Positions 10,050 to 20,484 of a stretch of DNA of 64,000 bases are shown here, in pieces. Where the stretch lies: positions 546,468 through 610,467 of the forward strand of contig CAUJNA010002924.1 in assembly GCA_963377175.1 (NCBI GenBank), read 5' to 3'. The notes under the pieces are model-generated. The model had not been told where the DNA came from, ran no database searches, and saw nothing but the letters and a program-made list of their open reading frames with translations. Every line of letters begins with the position of its first letter. Position 1 is the stretch's first letter. The position numbers were made by a program, and so were the translations under genes. Origin of the DNA: Effrenium voratum (taxonomy: Eukaryota; Sar; Dinophyceae; Suessiales; Symbiodiniaceae).

Positions 10050-10194
10050 GATTTTTCACGTGAGGACCAATGGTTGGGAGCCCGAAACCCGACAACGCAG
10101 CAGTGCACGTGCCATACCGCAGGCTGAGAGCAAGGATGAAGAGCCTGCATCTGCATCCGCATCTGCAGCGGAGGCGGGGGCTGCTCAAGATGAT
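10050..10194 (+). CDS. Candidate exon, low-complexity acidic/Ala-Ser protein
   Basis: Acceptor TGTGCAG at 10049 directly follows A4. One frame reads RTNGWEPETRQRSSARAI, then AESKDEEPASASASAAEAG and AAQDD, ending at donor GATGAT|GTAGGT. The Ser/Ala/Glu repeat suggests a disordered region. No family is recognised. Confidence 0.45.
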
Positions 10195-10199
10195 GTAGG

Positions 10200-10875
10200 T
10201 ATGACACGGCATTAGTCAACAGTTAAATTGTCCTATTCTTGAAGGTGAGTGAAAGGTGGGCAACCATGTTAGTTTTGCTGCTCACGTGCGTGTGATTTGA
10301 CTCTGCTTGATTCAGACGAGGGCAAACCTAGTTTGAGAAACCCGGGTTCATTCTTTCAGTTGCTGCCTATCGAGAGAGATACGACTCTGCGGGAAGCTCA
10401 GTCACTTTCGTGTTGCACTCATTGAAGGACCGGGTTAAATTCGCGGACCCCAGGGTGCACATTAACACGTGGGCGCGGTTTGAGGCAAAGGAAGTGACTT
10501 GACTCAAAGTGGTCGGGTTGCGACCTTACAGTGTCGCAAGACCCCCTCTCGGAAGAGCTTCAGTTGGGACTCTTTATTTGGGGCTCTTGGGGATGGTTGT
10601 GGCCTTGCGAGCATGAGTTTCAACGCTCTCATTTGACTTCGTGTTTATGGCCATTCTAGGTCTTGTGTTGGTGCCTAGTGGGCCAAACGAAGGGGGGGAG
10701 ACTCATACGTTGACACGTCGTCCTCGTAGGATGCCAAGAAGTTTCGGGATCGCAATTGGCCGGCGGCTTAGTTCAGGTTGCCTTGCCCAGTTTATGGGGT
10801 ATGGACACTCACATGGATGCCTTAAGCCGAGTTGGTGAAGTAGTGCTGTTTCATGTTGCTTGTGCAGATTATATT
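10200..10875. other. No gene recognised
   Basis: Short frames only. I see no repeat family member or splice-bounded exon. Confidence 0.35.
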
Positions 10876-11434
10876 CATGGCTTACTTACCCCCCCTTAAG
10901 CGGGGGGCCCCCCTTTCTGAGAGCCCTTCTAAGGACTTTCTATGACCTTACTAGCTGACAGTGCTCACTTAGCACTCGGTGGCACCTCAAAACCAGTTTT
11001 GCCTTGCCTCAGGGAAACTTGTTGCTGCCAAGGGTGAGAAAACTACTTTCAATGTATCTCAAGCCGCGACCATGTTTGTTGTTACAATAGAAACTGAACC
11101 AGCAATTTTGAGGCACTCCTTACTGAGGCGTTACTGAGGCCTTACTGAGACCTCACCGAGGCCTTACTGAGGCCTTGTTGAGTTTAAGGCCTTACTGAGG
11201 CCTTAGTAAGGTTTCAAACTGGCAACTTGAGGTGTGTGACATTAGTGGTTGATGCGTACTCACCTCCTCATGGCCAAGATTTGTGCATTCCTAATTTCCC
11301 CCATTGTCGGAATACAACTCCTTCCCGACCTAACGGATATGCACAACTCCGCAAAACCAGTCATTCTCAGCAAGCTTAGTGAGAGGGTAAAATTGGGGGA
11401 CCCCCCTTTAGGGGGGGTGGGTAAGTAATCCATG
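10876..11434. mobile_element. Larger non-autonomous inverted-repeat element
   Basis: Ends are inverted over about 25 bp: CATGGCTTACTTACCCCCCC at 10876 and GGGTAAGTAATCCATG ending at 11434, followed inward on both sides by C/G runs (GGGGGGCCCCCC; GGGACCCCCCTTTAGGG). About 559 bp with no transposase frame. The interior holds the decamer tandem at 11116. Confidence 0.6.
11116..11210. repeat. CCTTACTGAG decamer tandem
   Basis: CTTACTGAGGC units repeated with variants (GTTACTGAGG, CCTCACCGAGG, CCTTGTTGAG), about nine units, inside the 10876-11434 element. Confidence 0.7.
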
Positions 11435-11680
11435 ATATATGCGCGTTGGAGAGTGGAAGTGCAATGTAAGGAGCGGACTTTCCAAGAAAGAGCTCGAAGA
11501 TGAATGCGTCGCTCGAGGCGCAATACAGTCGTCATCAGTCATGAGTCATGACTCAAATGATTGCGGATTTTCTGTTCTTGACATAAAGGGTGGGGCCATG
11601 CAGAAAACTGTCCTCGAAGCTCGCTTGACTCGATTGACATCTTAATGTTTTTGTGTCAGCGCCAAGGTCAAACAAAATAA

Positions 11681-11818
11681 TGGACCCCCCAGGGGGGCTA
11701 TGGGGAGGGGGGGCTATCCCTTATTAAGCCCTTAATAAGGCCTTATTAAGCGCTTATCCTTGGGTTATCCTGGGCTTATCCAGGGATAGCCCCCCCCCCA
11801 CTGCCCCCCCGAAGAGTC
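11681..11818. repeat. Palindromic C/G-run repeat with TTAAGG core (G1)
   Basis: GGGGGGGCTATCCC and GGGATAGCCCCCCCC are inverted around a core of CTTATTAAGCCCTTAATAAGG units. A similar structure lies at 46873-46957. Confidence 0.6.
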
Positions 11819-11933
11819 CATGACAAAAGACGGCTGGCCTTGCGCCTGTGCGTCCTGCGTGCGTTCAGCGTTTACTCTCTCGGCGACATGTTCACCTGTT
11901 TGTTTTTTTGGGTCGATGGTTAACCATTTGCGT

Positions 11934-12038
11934 TACCCTCCCACCAGCTAACATGGAAGTGCACAGACCCCTGTAGAAAGGCTACTTTCCTCTTGGAAAG
12001 GGCCTTTTTGCACTTCCATGTTAGTTGGTGGGAGGGTA
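11934..12038. repeat. Family D inverted-repeat element (D2)
   Basis: TACCCTCCCACCAGCTAACA continuing TGGAAGTGCA, and TGCACTTCCATGTTAGTTGG continuing TGGGAGGGTA, are almost perfect 30-bp inverted ends. The central CTTTCCTCTTGGAAAG is the same palindrome as D1, and the interior lies in the opposite orientation to D1. Confidence 0.8.
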
Positions 12039-12130
12039 TCCTGAAAGGTTTATCCTTCCCTTCCCGTTTTGCTTTGGGAAAACATGAGGCGACTCGACCG
12101 TGCTTTCGCCCGGCAGTTCTTGTCCTTCAG

Positions 12131-12230
12131 GACTTGGAAAGAAGGGCTCCAAAGAAGATCTGGTGCAAAAGCTCATCATCTTCCAGCAGGAGCCGTGGAA
12201 GTGGCAGGTCGGCAGTCTGCGAATGTCCCT
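12131..12230 (+). CDS. Internal exon with SAP-like motif
   Basis: Acceptor CCTTCAG at 12130 and donor CCCT|GTGAGG at 12231 bound the frame LGKKGSKEDLVQKLIIFQQE, PWKWQVGSLRMS. The segment G-L-G-K-K-G-S-K-E-D-L-V-Q-K-L fits the second half of a SAP domain (GL-xx-G-xK-xxL-xxRL), a helix-turn-helix that binds DNA or RNA. The first helix would be in the preceding exon. No wider identity is claimed. Confidence 0.5.
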
Positions 12231-12548
12231 GTGAGGGAATTAATGGCGCAGAAGCTGTTCACTCGAGTTGTCTCACATACCGGGACAGCCCCCAGCGGCT
12301 TTGTGCATGTTTCCCCAATGCATCCACCAAGGCTGGGGTCTCAATCTTAGGCAACGATGGCAACGCTCAAATGCCCCTTCCCCTGTTACACACCAAAGGT
12401 CCAATCTTGGGCTTGACGCGTCCCTCCTTTTCTTGGCAAGCACTGGAAGAACCATTCCGGTGCTGGGATTTTTTGTTGTACTGGCCTTCTGGTTGCAACA
12501 CCTACGGATTGACACGATCTATCCTTTGCATGTTGCTTGGATGATAGG

Positions 12549-12614
12549 ACTTAAACTTTTTGCCAACTAGTGGGGTTTCCATTAAACTATTAAAAGTTCC
12601 ACTTTTTAGCAGGT
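12549..12614. repeat. Family M repeat (M3)
   Basis: GACTTAAACTTTTTGCCAAC at the start and CACTTTTTAGCAGGTGAG at the end. The reverse complement matches the copies at 47.6 and 61.5 kb. Confidence 0.55.
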
Positions 12615-12787
12615 GAGCAGAAAGCAACCGAGTAATTGTTGACATGATCTATCCAAAAGCGGCTAGAAACATCTCAGCACCTCCCAGGAGTTGTCGACTC
12701 GGGTGGCCAACGAGGCCGGATTCCGGCCACGCTTTTTTGGCGGCCTCCCGGCCGTTTTTGGGGGGCCCAAAGAAATATGAGTTCGTG

Positions 12788-12904
12788 GTCAAAACCAATG
12801 GGATCCCATTTTGGGGTAGGTGCACCACCCATTTTAGAACCTATTTTAGTGGTGATTGGGATGTTCACTGGGGGTACGATTTGGATTTTGACCCATGGCC
12901 ATAC
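12788..12904 (+). repeat. Family A-I element with 9-bp flanking duplication (A5)
   Basis: GTCAAAACCAATGGGATCCC to GACCCATGGCCATAC, with the A-I core. Directly flanked on both sides by GAGTTCGTG (12779-12787 and 12905-12913), the clearest target-site duplication in the window. The left inverted end is shortened. Confidence 0.8.
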
Positions 12905-13402
12905 GAGTTCGTGTACAGCTTGTTTCCTGGGGACGAAAACGCCCACATTTCATGTCAACACAATAACCGCAGGGGGGCGGGTACTTGTTCCATTTTGCCT
13001 GACCCCTAGTTGGCACCCCCAGTCTCAAGGGTTCCGGCAAAGCGGGCATTGACAGAGATTGACTTGGAGTTGGTACCTCTGGAGCTGTCATGAGCCAGCC
13101 AAAGCTGAGACTTGGTGCTGGGTTGCGGTCGTCGCCAGGGACAGTCTTGAGGTGCCTTTACATCCCAGAGACTCACGTAGCAGCGAAGATAGCAGATGTG
13201 TTTTGCCGACAAAATTCGCAGCTGCTGGTGTTCACTCTGTGTGGTTGCTGGATCATGTCTCCTTGCCTTTGCTTGAGGCTAAGTCGGGGCCAAAAGGCGG
13301 CTACGCAGCAGCGGAAGCAAAGGCTGCTGATTCCTCAGAAGTTCCGAGCAGAGGGGCCAGCAGCAACCCGCCCCTTGCCGCTGTCATTGCCTTTCTTGAG
13401 CA

Positions 13403-13561
13403 ATGCACCAAGCACTTGTTGCAGTCTCCAAAGCAACTTTGACTGAGGCCGCGGCTCCAGCTGATGACGACGACGACGAAGAAGATGATGATGACGAGGA
13501 CGATGACGACGACGATGAGGACGATGACGAGGAGGAGGATGAGCAGGAGGCAGGCCCATGA
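13403..13561 (+). CDS. Candidate terminal exon with acidic Asp/Glu tail
   Basis: The frame reads ALVAVSKATLTEAAAPA, then about 30 consecutive Asp/Glu residues, then EQEAGP and stop at 13559-13561. Acidic tails of this type occur in nuclear and histone-binding proteins, but nothing more specific can be claimed. A TGA lies just upstream, so the exon starts at or after 13403. The GAY repeat could alternatively be a simple microsatellite. Confidence 0.4.
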   Translation: MHQALVAVSKATLTEAAAPADDDDDEEDDDDEDDDDDDEDDDEEEDEQEAGP

Positions 13562-14547
13562 CTTGAGAAGCGGGGCAGTCAAAGCGCTCAATGGTACGCT
13601 TGGCAAAACGGCTTAATTGAAGGGAGGAACCAATTCTGCGCGCAGGTAGACCAAGAGGAGATGGAGAAGCAGGGCAAGCGCGAAAAGGCCATCGCGTGGT
13701 CAAGATGGGCATGTCTCATACTTGGCTCCTATCTCCAACTCTGAGATATCAGGACCCAGAAAAGTGTCCAGAAACCCTTCTAGTGCCGCCTTAGGTTTCC
13801 TCCCCATCATCACGCCCCTAAACAATGGCTGGTTTGGCAAAGACCATTGGATTCAAGCTGAGCACTAAAGCACAGGAGGTTCTGTACAAGTATCAGTAGT
13901 CTATGGTCCATTTGGGAGGGACATGCGGGACTTTCTAAATTGTCCGTAATACAGTGACACACACCAAGTTAGGACATCATGTGCGAGCTGGAGGCAGCAA
14001 ATTGTCGAGTGCGCCGTGTTTGGTTCCAAGCGGTTAGAGCATAACACTTAGAACGTGGGAGACCCGGCCAACCATAGATAAACACATGCTAGCCACGTTG
14101 AGTGCGGCATTGACATGGGCTGACAGCAGCGTGCGCAGTGCACAATTTAGCATTGCCAGTACGTAGTTTAGCATTGCCAGTGCTGATAAGACTGGCAATA
14201 CGAAATTTAGCATTGGCGTAAGTTTAGGACATAGGACTGCCAATGCTAAATGTGTTCCTTTTGGGAAATGTCCGTCGCCTGCTGGGTGTGTTTAGTTGTG
14301 CTCTTTAGGTGCGGCCCTGTGACCAAGGCTTCTGATTTCACGAGGAACGAGTGAGTGGCTGTGCTCAAGATGCAGTTTGATGACCCAGCTTGGCCAAAGA
14401 CTGAACCGTGTCTTCGGGATCCTTGCGCTTTCATGGATCATCCTTTGCCCTATGGTGCATTTCGGGACCCGAGTATTGCCAGTCGCAATGTGCAGTGTAT
14501 TCCGGCAATGACCCATGTGCATGATAGAACCGAAGACTGGTATTTCT
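13562..14547. other. Mostly unassigned; one possible exon near 13645-13720
   Basis: A + frame after GCGCAG at about 13644 reads DQEEMEKQGKREKAIAWSRW and could be an exon. The rest, including the repeated TTTAGCATTGCCAGT units near 14145-14240, shows no gene. Confidence 0.3.
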
Positions 14548-14657
14548 CTGGTGCTCAGTAGGGAATGAGGGAATGAACTAACCTTGGAATTCCCTTAAAG
14601 GAAACTATACGGGAAGGTTTTTCTCAGAGCATTCCCTCATTCCCTGCTGAGCACCAG
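14548..14657. repeat. Family E inverted-repeat element
   Basis: CTGGTGCTCAGTAGGGAATG continuing AGGGAATG at the left and CATTCCCTCATTCCC continuing TGCTGAGCACCAG at the right: a 28-bp inverted pair with one mismatch. About 110 bp, single copy here. Confidence 0.8.
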
Positions 14658-15203
14658 CAAGATTTGCTGAAACAGGGCCAGGCTTTGACCGGCTGAAGCT
14701 GACGCCAGGTGATGCAAAAGGCGATCCGCCTCGTGCTGAAAGAGAAGTGCCCGGACTGATACGCTGAACCGGGGAAGGGGGGGGGGGGCAACGCTTAACT
14801 TGCATCTGCTCAAGATTGTTTTTTTCCTTGCTGGTTTCAAGGCAATCTATCACTACTGGAAGTTGTTGTTTTTCCCGGGGGCTTAAGCACCTGGAAGTTA
14901 ACGTAGAAGGCACATTTCCCTGTGGTTGAGTCATTCCCTTTGCCCACATGAGGGAAATTGTGCCATCTACTTGCACCATTTACACAAGCGGGGAAATGGA
15001 TCCAGAGTGGATGCTTATTTTCAAGGGGCGGGACTTTACAAACGAACTTCAATGAGCCAGAGTCAGTCAGCTGGACAGGCTGTTGCCTCAATTTGTGTGG
15101 ATCCCGATTTTGCCCCATCCCCACAAAAAACCAACACGCTGTACTCAGTGCCGGGTTCACGTGGTTGTTTCTCAAAATTGAGGTCCACAATGAAAGCAGG
15201 TTC

Positions 15204-15311
15204 TACCCACCTGGAACCCCAAGTAGCCACTTTTTTCCAGCCACTTTACCCACTAGTAGCCCATAATTTGGTCAAAGTAGCTGGAAAATAGTTTGGCAAC
15301 TGGCGATCTAG
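15204..15311 (+). repeat. Family K repeat (K1)
   Basis: CTGGAACCCCAAGTAGCCAC to GCGATCTAG, about 90% identical by eye to 54732-54836. An internal inverted pair TTTTTCCAGCCACTTTACC / GGTCAAAGTAGCTGGAAAA. Its final CTAG could be the acceptor of the following exon. Confidence 0.75.
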
Positions 15312-15411
15312 GCACCCCAAAAAGGGCCCAGCTCCAGCTCAACATGCGGAGGACGGCTTTCCTTTGAGCGAGCTGGTCCAGAAGCTGGAGTCCGTGAACG
15401 CGGCGGCCTGA
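15312..15411 (+). CDS. Candidate terminal exon, unknown protein
   Basis: Directly after K1 (CTAG|GCACC) the frame reads PKKGPAPAQHAEDG and FPLSELVQKLESVNAAA, stopping at TGA 15409-15411. The helical C-terminus with balanced charge looks coding. No family is recognised. It gives one of the rightmost + gene ends before the AT island. Confidence 0.5.
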
Positions 15412-16552
15412 AGACTCGAACATGGTGTCCAGCTTCGATACAGTAACCTGAACAAATGCGGATTTCTGAGGGTTCAACACGAGATTTGCCCCTAAGAATC
15501 TGGTTTTTACCACAGGTTCGCAACTGAACCTGAACTGGTTCTGGATTTTTCTTGCTGGGGTTTGATCACGCAACGTGGCTGTGTTCTGCGACCTATCTGG
15601 GAGAAGTTGTTTGAGGGGGCAATTGTGACTGGACACGGAAAGTGTGATTCTTCCTTTTTCGAGACTATGGAAAGACTTGCACCTGCTTAGTTTTCCCTAA
15701 GGATTTCTGTTCGAACGCCTCCAAAGGTCTAGACAGAAATCTATTGGGCCCTTGTGAATGGACCCTTAATTTGCCCCGCTTGCATTATCCCTTATATATT
15801 ATGGGCAATACTGTGAGTCTCAGCTTTTCCCATCGTGCAGCCATCGTGTGTACCTCCAGGCTTTATATTGCCTCTATAAGGGGTATGTAAAAAGGGGATG
15901 CAAGTGGGACAAATGAAGGGTCCATTCACAGGGGCCATTAGATTTTGCCGAGAAAAGGTCTTTCTGGGATCATTGATTCCCGTTCCCATGCCCAATTTCC
16001 TGTGTCGATTCCGGCTCAGGTAGCGTTGCTTGCACTGTGTATCATGCAATCCGCCGCACGAAGCAATATCATTCCCACACAGCAGAGTTGGGTGTTGGCT
16101 ACGGTATTCGGCGGGAGCTCTCTATATGCCGAGAGCATCCTTCCAGTTCAAGGCACCATCGGCTATAGGCGCCCGACGCAAACGGTGCCTTGGGTTTCAC
16201 CTTCTTTGGGCCCGATGCTAGGTGATAAGCAAGGTATTGCTCTCATATTGGCGTCAAGGATGTATGCGCTGCCTGTGGTTTGACCTACAAGACCCCTTTT
16301 GGTTTACTCAACTCCAGTTGTGCAGGTTTCTCCCTTTCATCTCCTTGGATTCCCTATGCCCATGGTTTTGTTTGCGTCCAAGTCAGTCGCAAAAAACAAC
16401 AAAACAAACTGACCTCAACGCGCCTGTGCTTTGACCTACAAAAAAAGAACGCTTGGGTTTCTTTCCCCTTGACCTGAAACCCGGCGGTGTCTTCGGCTCG
16501 GACGCGGAGCTCCCAGGTCCGGGGCTTCGCGCCGGAGAAATGCGGCGGCTCG
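15412..16552. other. No gene assigned
   Basis: Several short overlapping frames on both strands. None has clear splice limits or a recognisable family. Confidence 0.35.
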
Positions 16553-16612
16553 AAAGAAATCCGGGGGGGATCCGGGGGGGGATCCGGGGGGGATCCGGGG
16601 GGGGGGGAGGGG
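16553..16612. repeat. GGGGGATCC tandem
   Basis: G-runs of 6-10 bases separated by ATCC. Reads Gly-rich on + and Pro-rich on -. A possible G-quadruplex former on the + strand. Confidence 0.75.
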
Positions 16613-17053
16613 CGGATTCCATTGGGATGCGTATTTTTTGTGTTTTCTTGGGGGAAGGTTGACCCCGCATTTGATGAACCCCGGTTTATTAATAGGGGGG
16701 TATTCTCCTCCAAAATGAAAGACGGGGACACAACCTTATGAATAATCAGGGGTTGATGAACATGGGGTCAACCTTCATCTTGGTTTACACGTTTACCATG
16801 ACAAACACGAACGACGCTGACGGTATCCCATCCTTTCCCGCCACAAGACATAGCCTCTTTTTTTAGTGCTGAGTCTCCCTTCATTTCGTGCGGGAGTGTT
16901 GAATCATCAGCTTAATCACAAGAACCGTTGATGTTCCAAACTTTGCAGGTCATTGCCTGTGAGCAAGCGAGCCAAAATCATTCCGAGTTGGGCGTGCCCT
17001 GAAATGGGGGCATCGCCTGATGAATCCTTGGGTTTGTTTTGATGTCCCATGAG

Positions 17054-17235
17054 TTCCCAAAACTAAGCTATCCAAAAGAGATCTTGACGACAGACCCTGT
17101 TTGTGTGGGAAAGCAGGCGGCCGCTTTGCTGACTCAGGCTACAAGACAGTGGAGAAGTTCGTGAAAGGGCAGCCAGAAGCAGTTCTGAGGTATCGCAAGG
17201 CGGATCAGATGGTGCTGCCGCCGAGGAAGGGTTGA
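17054..17235 (+). CDS. Candidate terminal exon with short CxC motif
   Basis: After an in-frame TGA the frame reads KRDLDDRPCLCGKAGGRF, ADSGYKTVEKFVKGQPEAV, LRYRKADQMVLPPRKG and stops at 17233-17235. No ATG, so a 3' exon. Residue mix and the C-x-C-G motif look genuine, but no family is recognised. It is the last + strand candidate before the AT island. Confidence 0.5.
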
Positions 17236-18050
17236 CGAAAGGCAGCGCGAAAAAAGAAGAAAAAACAACAAGAACAAAAAAGAGGGACCTCAGCAGCGAA
17301 GAGTGACACCAGACATTGTCCAACAGGAGGCTTTCGGCACCCCTCAATGTTTGCGCATGTGGGATGCAAGGTGGGATGCGAGGACCGTTCTTGATCCAGA
17401 TTTCGGCTGTGCTGGGGTTCTCGCGGTTTACGGTCAATCAGGCTGTACCGGCGCACATTTCGAAATACGAACTCGGGACATGATACCACGAATGTCACTT
17501 CCGCATTTTCCTGAATGCGTACCAATTGTTCAATGGTTTCCCTATGTGTTTGAGAAACGCGTGCAAAAAGTAGCGAATGACAAACTTGCCTGGAGTGCCT
17601 GTCTGCTCAACCGACTTCGGCATTTGATGAAACCTAGCAGTAGCTGGAGCGCCGACCCGCAAGGAAAGGATGAGTTGGCATGCTAGTGGGAGGAGTGCAA
17701 ACATCATTTGTGTCTAGGGCTGGCTTCACGGAGTGGGGTGACAAAAAGGGTAACACTTGTAGAATTTCTTTGAAGACGCATGGTCAAGGTAGCAGGTTGC
17801 AAGAAGGCCTTCCTTGGAATAGTCAAAGGTTAACAGGTTTGGTGGTTCTGTGCTGAAACACCGCCGTACCAGAGAATGTTCGCCATGTCTCGCTCACGAG
17901 GAGCCAGCCTAAGCAACGCACGACTGTGAGAATACCCGAAACGATAACTGAGTGACGACAGTGGCCATTGAAATTGAACAAGTGTTTGCTTGCGGCGCGC
18001 TACAGGTCCTGTCCCTTATTAGTTGTTGTTTGTGTCGTGGTGTATTCAAA
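17236..18050. other. No gene assigned next to the island
   Basis: A 127-codon + frame at 17303-17686 is open, but so is the minus strand over 17063-17525, and I cannot choose. Composition shifts to AT-rich within about 30 bp near 18050. Confidence 0.3.
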
Positions 18051-19329
18051 TTGCACAATAAAAAAAACACATCATAAATAACAAATATCCAATCATGAAC
18101 TAAATATATTATAGAAATTGAGAAATGGACGCCTAAATTATTATATATAATTACGATATATATTTAAATAAATTTACATATTGATATATATATATATATA
18201 CAGTATACATATATATTAATTATTGTTGGTTTAAAAGGAATAGATTATAATTATTAATAATATTATGAATTATATATATATATATTTAAATTGATGAATT
18301 AATAATGTATTTATAATATGATTTTGAATTTATATTAATAGTTTTATTTTTATTTATTTAATATTTTATTTTATATATTTATATATTTTTTGTTGGTAAT
18401 TAATATGTTATAATGTTTATATGTAAATATATTAATTGATTATTAATATTATAATCGTTATTTTAGTGCTAATGAAATTAATTTTATAATTAGGAATAAA
18501 TTAAAAACAATGGAAATAATTAATAAATAATTAATTTTGAAATAATTATTTTCATTTTTTGTATATATATATATATTAAGAGAATATTTTTTGTAATACT
18601 AATATGGTTCGATGTAATTGAATAATGATATGTTTAATTAAATGAAAGAATTTATATTTATTAGGAAAATATTTGTATTTTGTGGAAATCTTATTTGGGG
18701 GATATGAATTCGTATAGATTATAATATATAGGTTGTTATGTTATATTTCGTTTAGATTTTTTTTAATGGGTATTTAATGAATAAATTATAATTATTTGTT
18801 ATATATAAAAGATTTTTTTATTTTGTTCTTTTTTTTTTTATATTGTTATTTTTGTATAGGCATTCGTATAGGGCTTTAAAATATTTTGGGTATATAGAAT
18901 TTTTTTAGTAACTAAATTCTTGGATAGATATGGGATTTTTATTTATATTGTATTTCTGATTTTAGAGCCGGAGTTGTTAAAATTATATTTGTATTGAAAA
19001 ATTACGTTTTTTGGCTGGAATTGTCGCAATATATTTCGAACTCAATATTTGTTCGCGTAAGCAGCCACGTAAACACTTGGAAGCTGACTTGTGCTCGTGT
19101 AGGCATCTCTCGCAAGCCGCATAGGCTTTCATAGAGACATATAAATAACGTATAGGCGCTAAACCACTAAAAATAAATTGGTTAATTAAGGAAGGAAGCA
19201 TAAATATATAGCAAATAATATCGGAATTAATACCGCAAAAGGAGCGTCTAATAAGTAGCGAGCAATTAGCATACAGGATGCGGATTATCGTGGTTACAGT
19301 AATATTTAAAGCAGGATGAAAAGATCCTA

Positions 19330-20480
19330 AACCAATGCGGCAATATCGTGGAATCCCAATGGATTCTATGACCGAAAGGCGACGAATTTAGGGCACGAAT
19401 GTATGCCAAAGGATTTATAAAGAACATCAATGCTTTTTAACACCCTACGAACCTGACTCACATTAGCAATCGGCAAAAGGTGGTTAACACGTCTTGCAGT
19501 AGCAATATTCGTTTATGCAGCAATAACAAAAAATGACATTATCATACGATCACCACCACAATTTTACGATAAGAATTATAGACATATATTCTAGAAAATT
19601 AACAAAACGCTCTACGGATTCAAATCCTCGCCAGTAGATAAAGCCACCTAGCAACATTTCTTACCACAAAAATGGGAATAACAAAATTCAAATCCAAGTC
19701 TAACGTCTACCGTAGCAAAGATGGAACGGCCTACATCATGATCTACGTCGACGACCTCCTCTTCCTTGGCGAGCAGCACATTATCGATAGGATTTTCAGC
19801 GAATCTCCTCCTAAGATTAATAGGAGTGTTAACACTAAGATTAATAGCGTTATTTCTTGGTCGAAAGATTATATATAAAAGAGATAATATCGATATCGTC
19901 CTGTCCAACAATTATATTCATAACATCTTGGAGGAGAATAAAAAACTAACTGCAACCCAGCAGCAACACCTAGTATAACAGCTCTAAAGATAACCAATAT
20001 TGCAGACGATATACGATTCGACCAATAGCAACATGCACGACACAGGCGGCTGATAGGAAAGATTTAGTGGCTTTCCTATACACGACCAGATATCAAAATT
20101 AGCGCGAGCATTACATCAACTAACAGTATACAAAAAATTAATATATTTTATTAGATATTTCAAAAAAAAACAATATAAAAGCTCTACGACCGACAATTAG
20201 GCTCAATAGCCACGATAAGATGTCCTTAGATATCGAAATCTACATAGATGCTTACTGGGCATTATGCGAAACAACTCGCAAAAAACACAAGAGGATTCTT
20301 AATCTAGTTCTTAGGAGTAAATATCTATTTTAAAAGCAGAATGCAAGCAAAAGTGGCACTGTCATGAACAGAATTAGAACTATATGCTCTAGGAATAGCA
20401 ATAACAAAAATATTACACTTCCGCAACTTTTGGAGCGAAACATTCATAACACACAAAATCAACAAACGCATATATAGATA
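19330..20480 (+). pseudogene. Decayed Ty1/copia pol (reverse transcriptase and RNase H)
   Basis: Fragments in several frames follow the copia pol order. Near 19598 LYGFKSSP corresponds to the family LYGLKQSP block. The 19672 frame has IMIYVDDLLFLG, with the catalytic YVDD. RLIGK followed by SYTRPDIK lies near 20050, KKLIYFIRYFK near 20140, and IDAYW plus LS-stop-TELELYALGIA near 20250-20390, the RNase H end. Several stop codons and frame changes show that it cannot be functional. Gag, protease, integrase and LTRs were not found. Confidence 0.7.
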
Positions 20481-20484
20481 ACTC

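Noticed and set aside
17303..17686. 127-codon + frame after the 17235 stop
   Set aside because: No splice signals or family, and both strands are open here. Not enough to call a gene.
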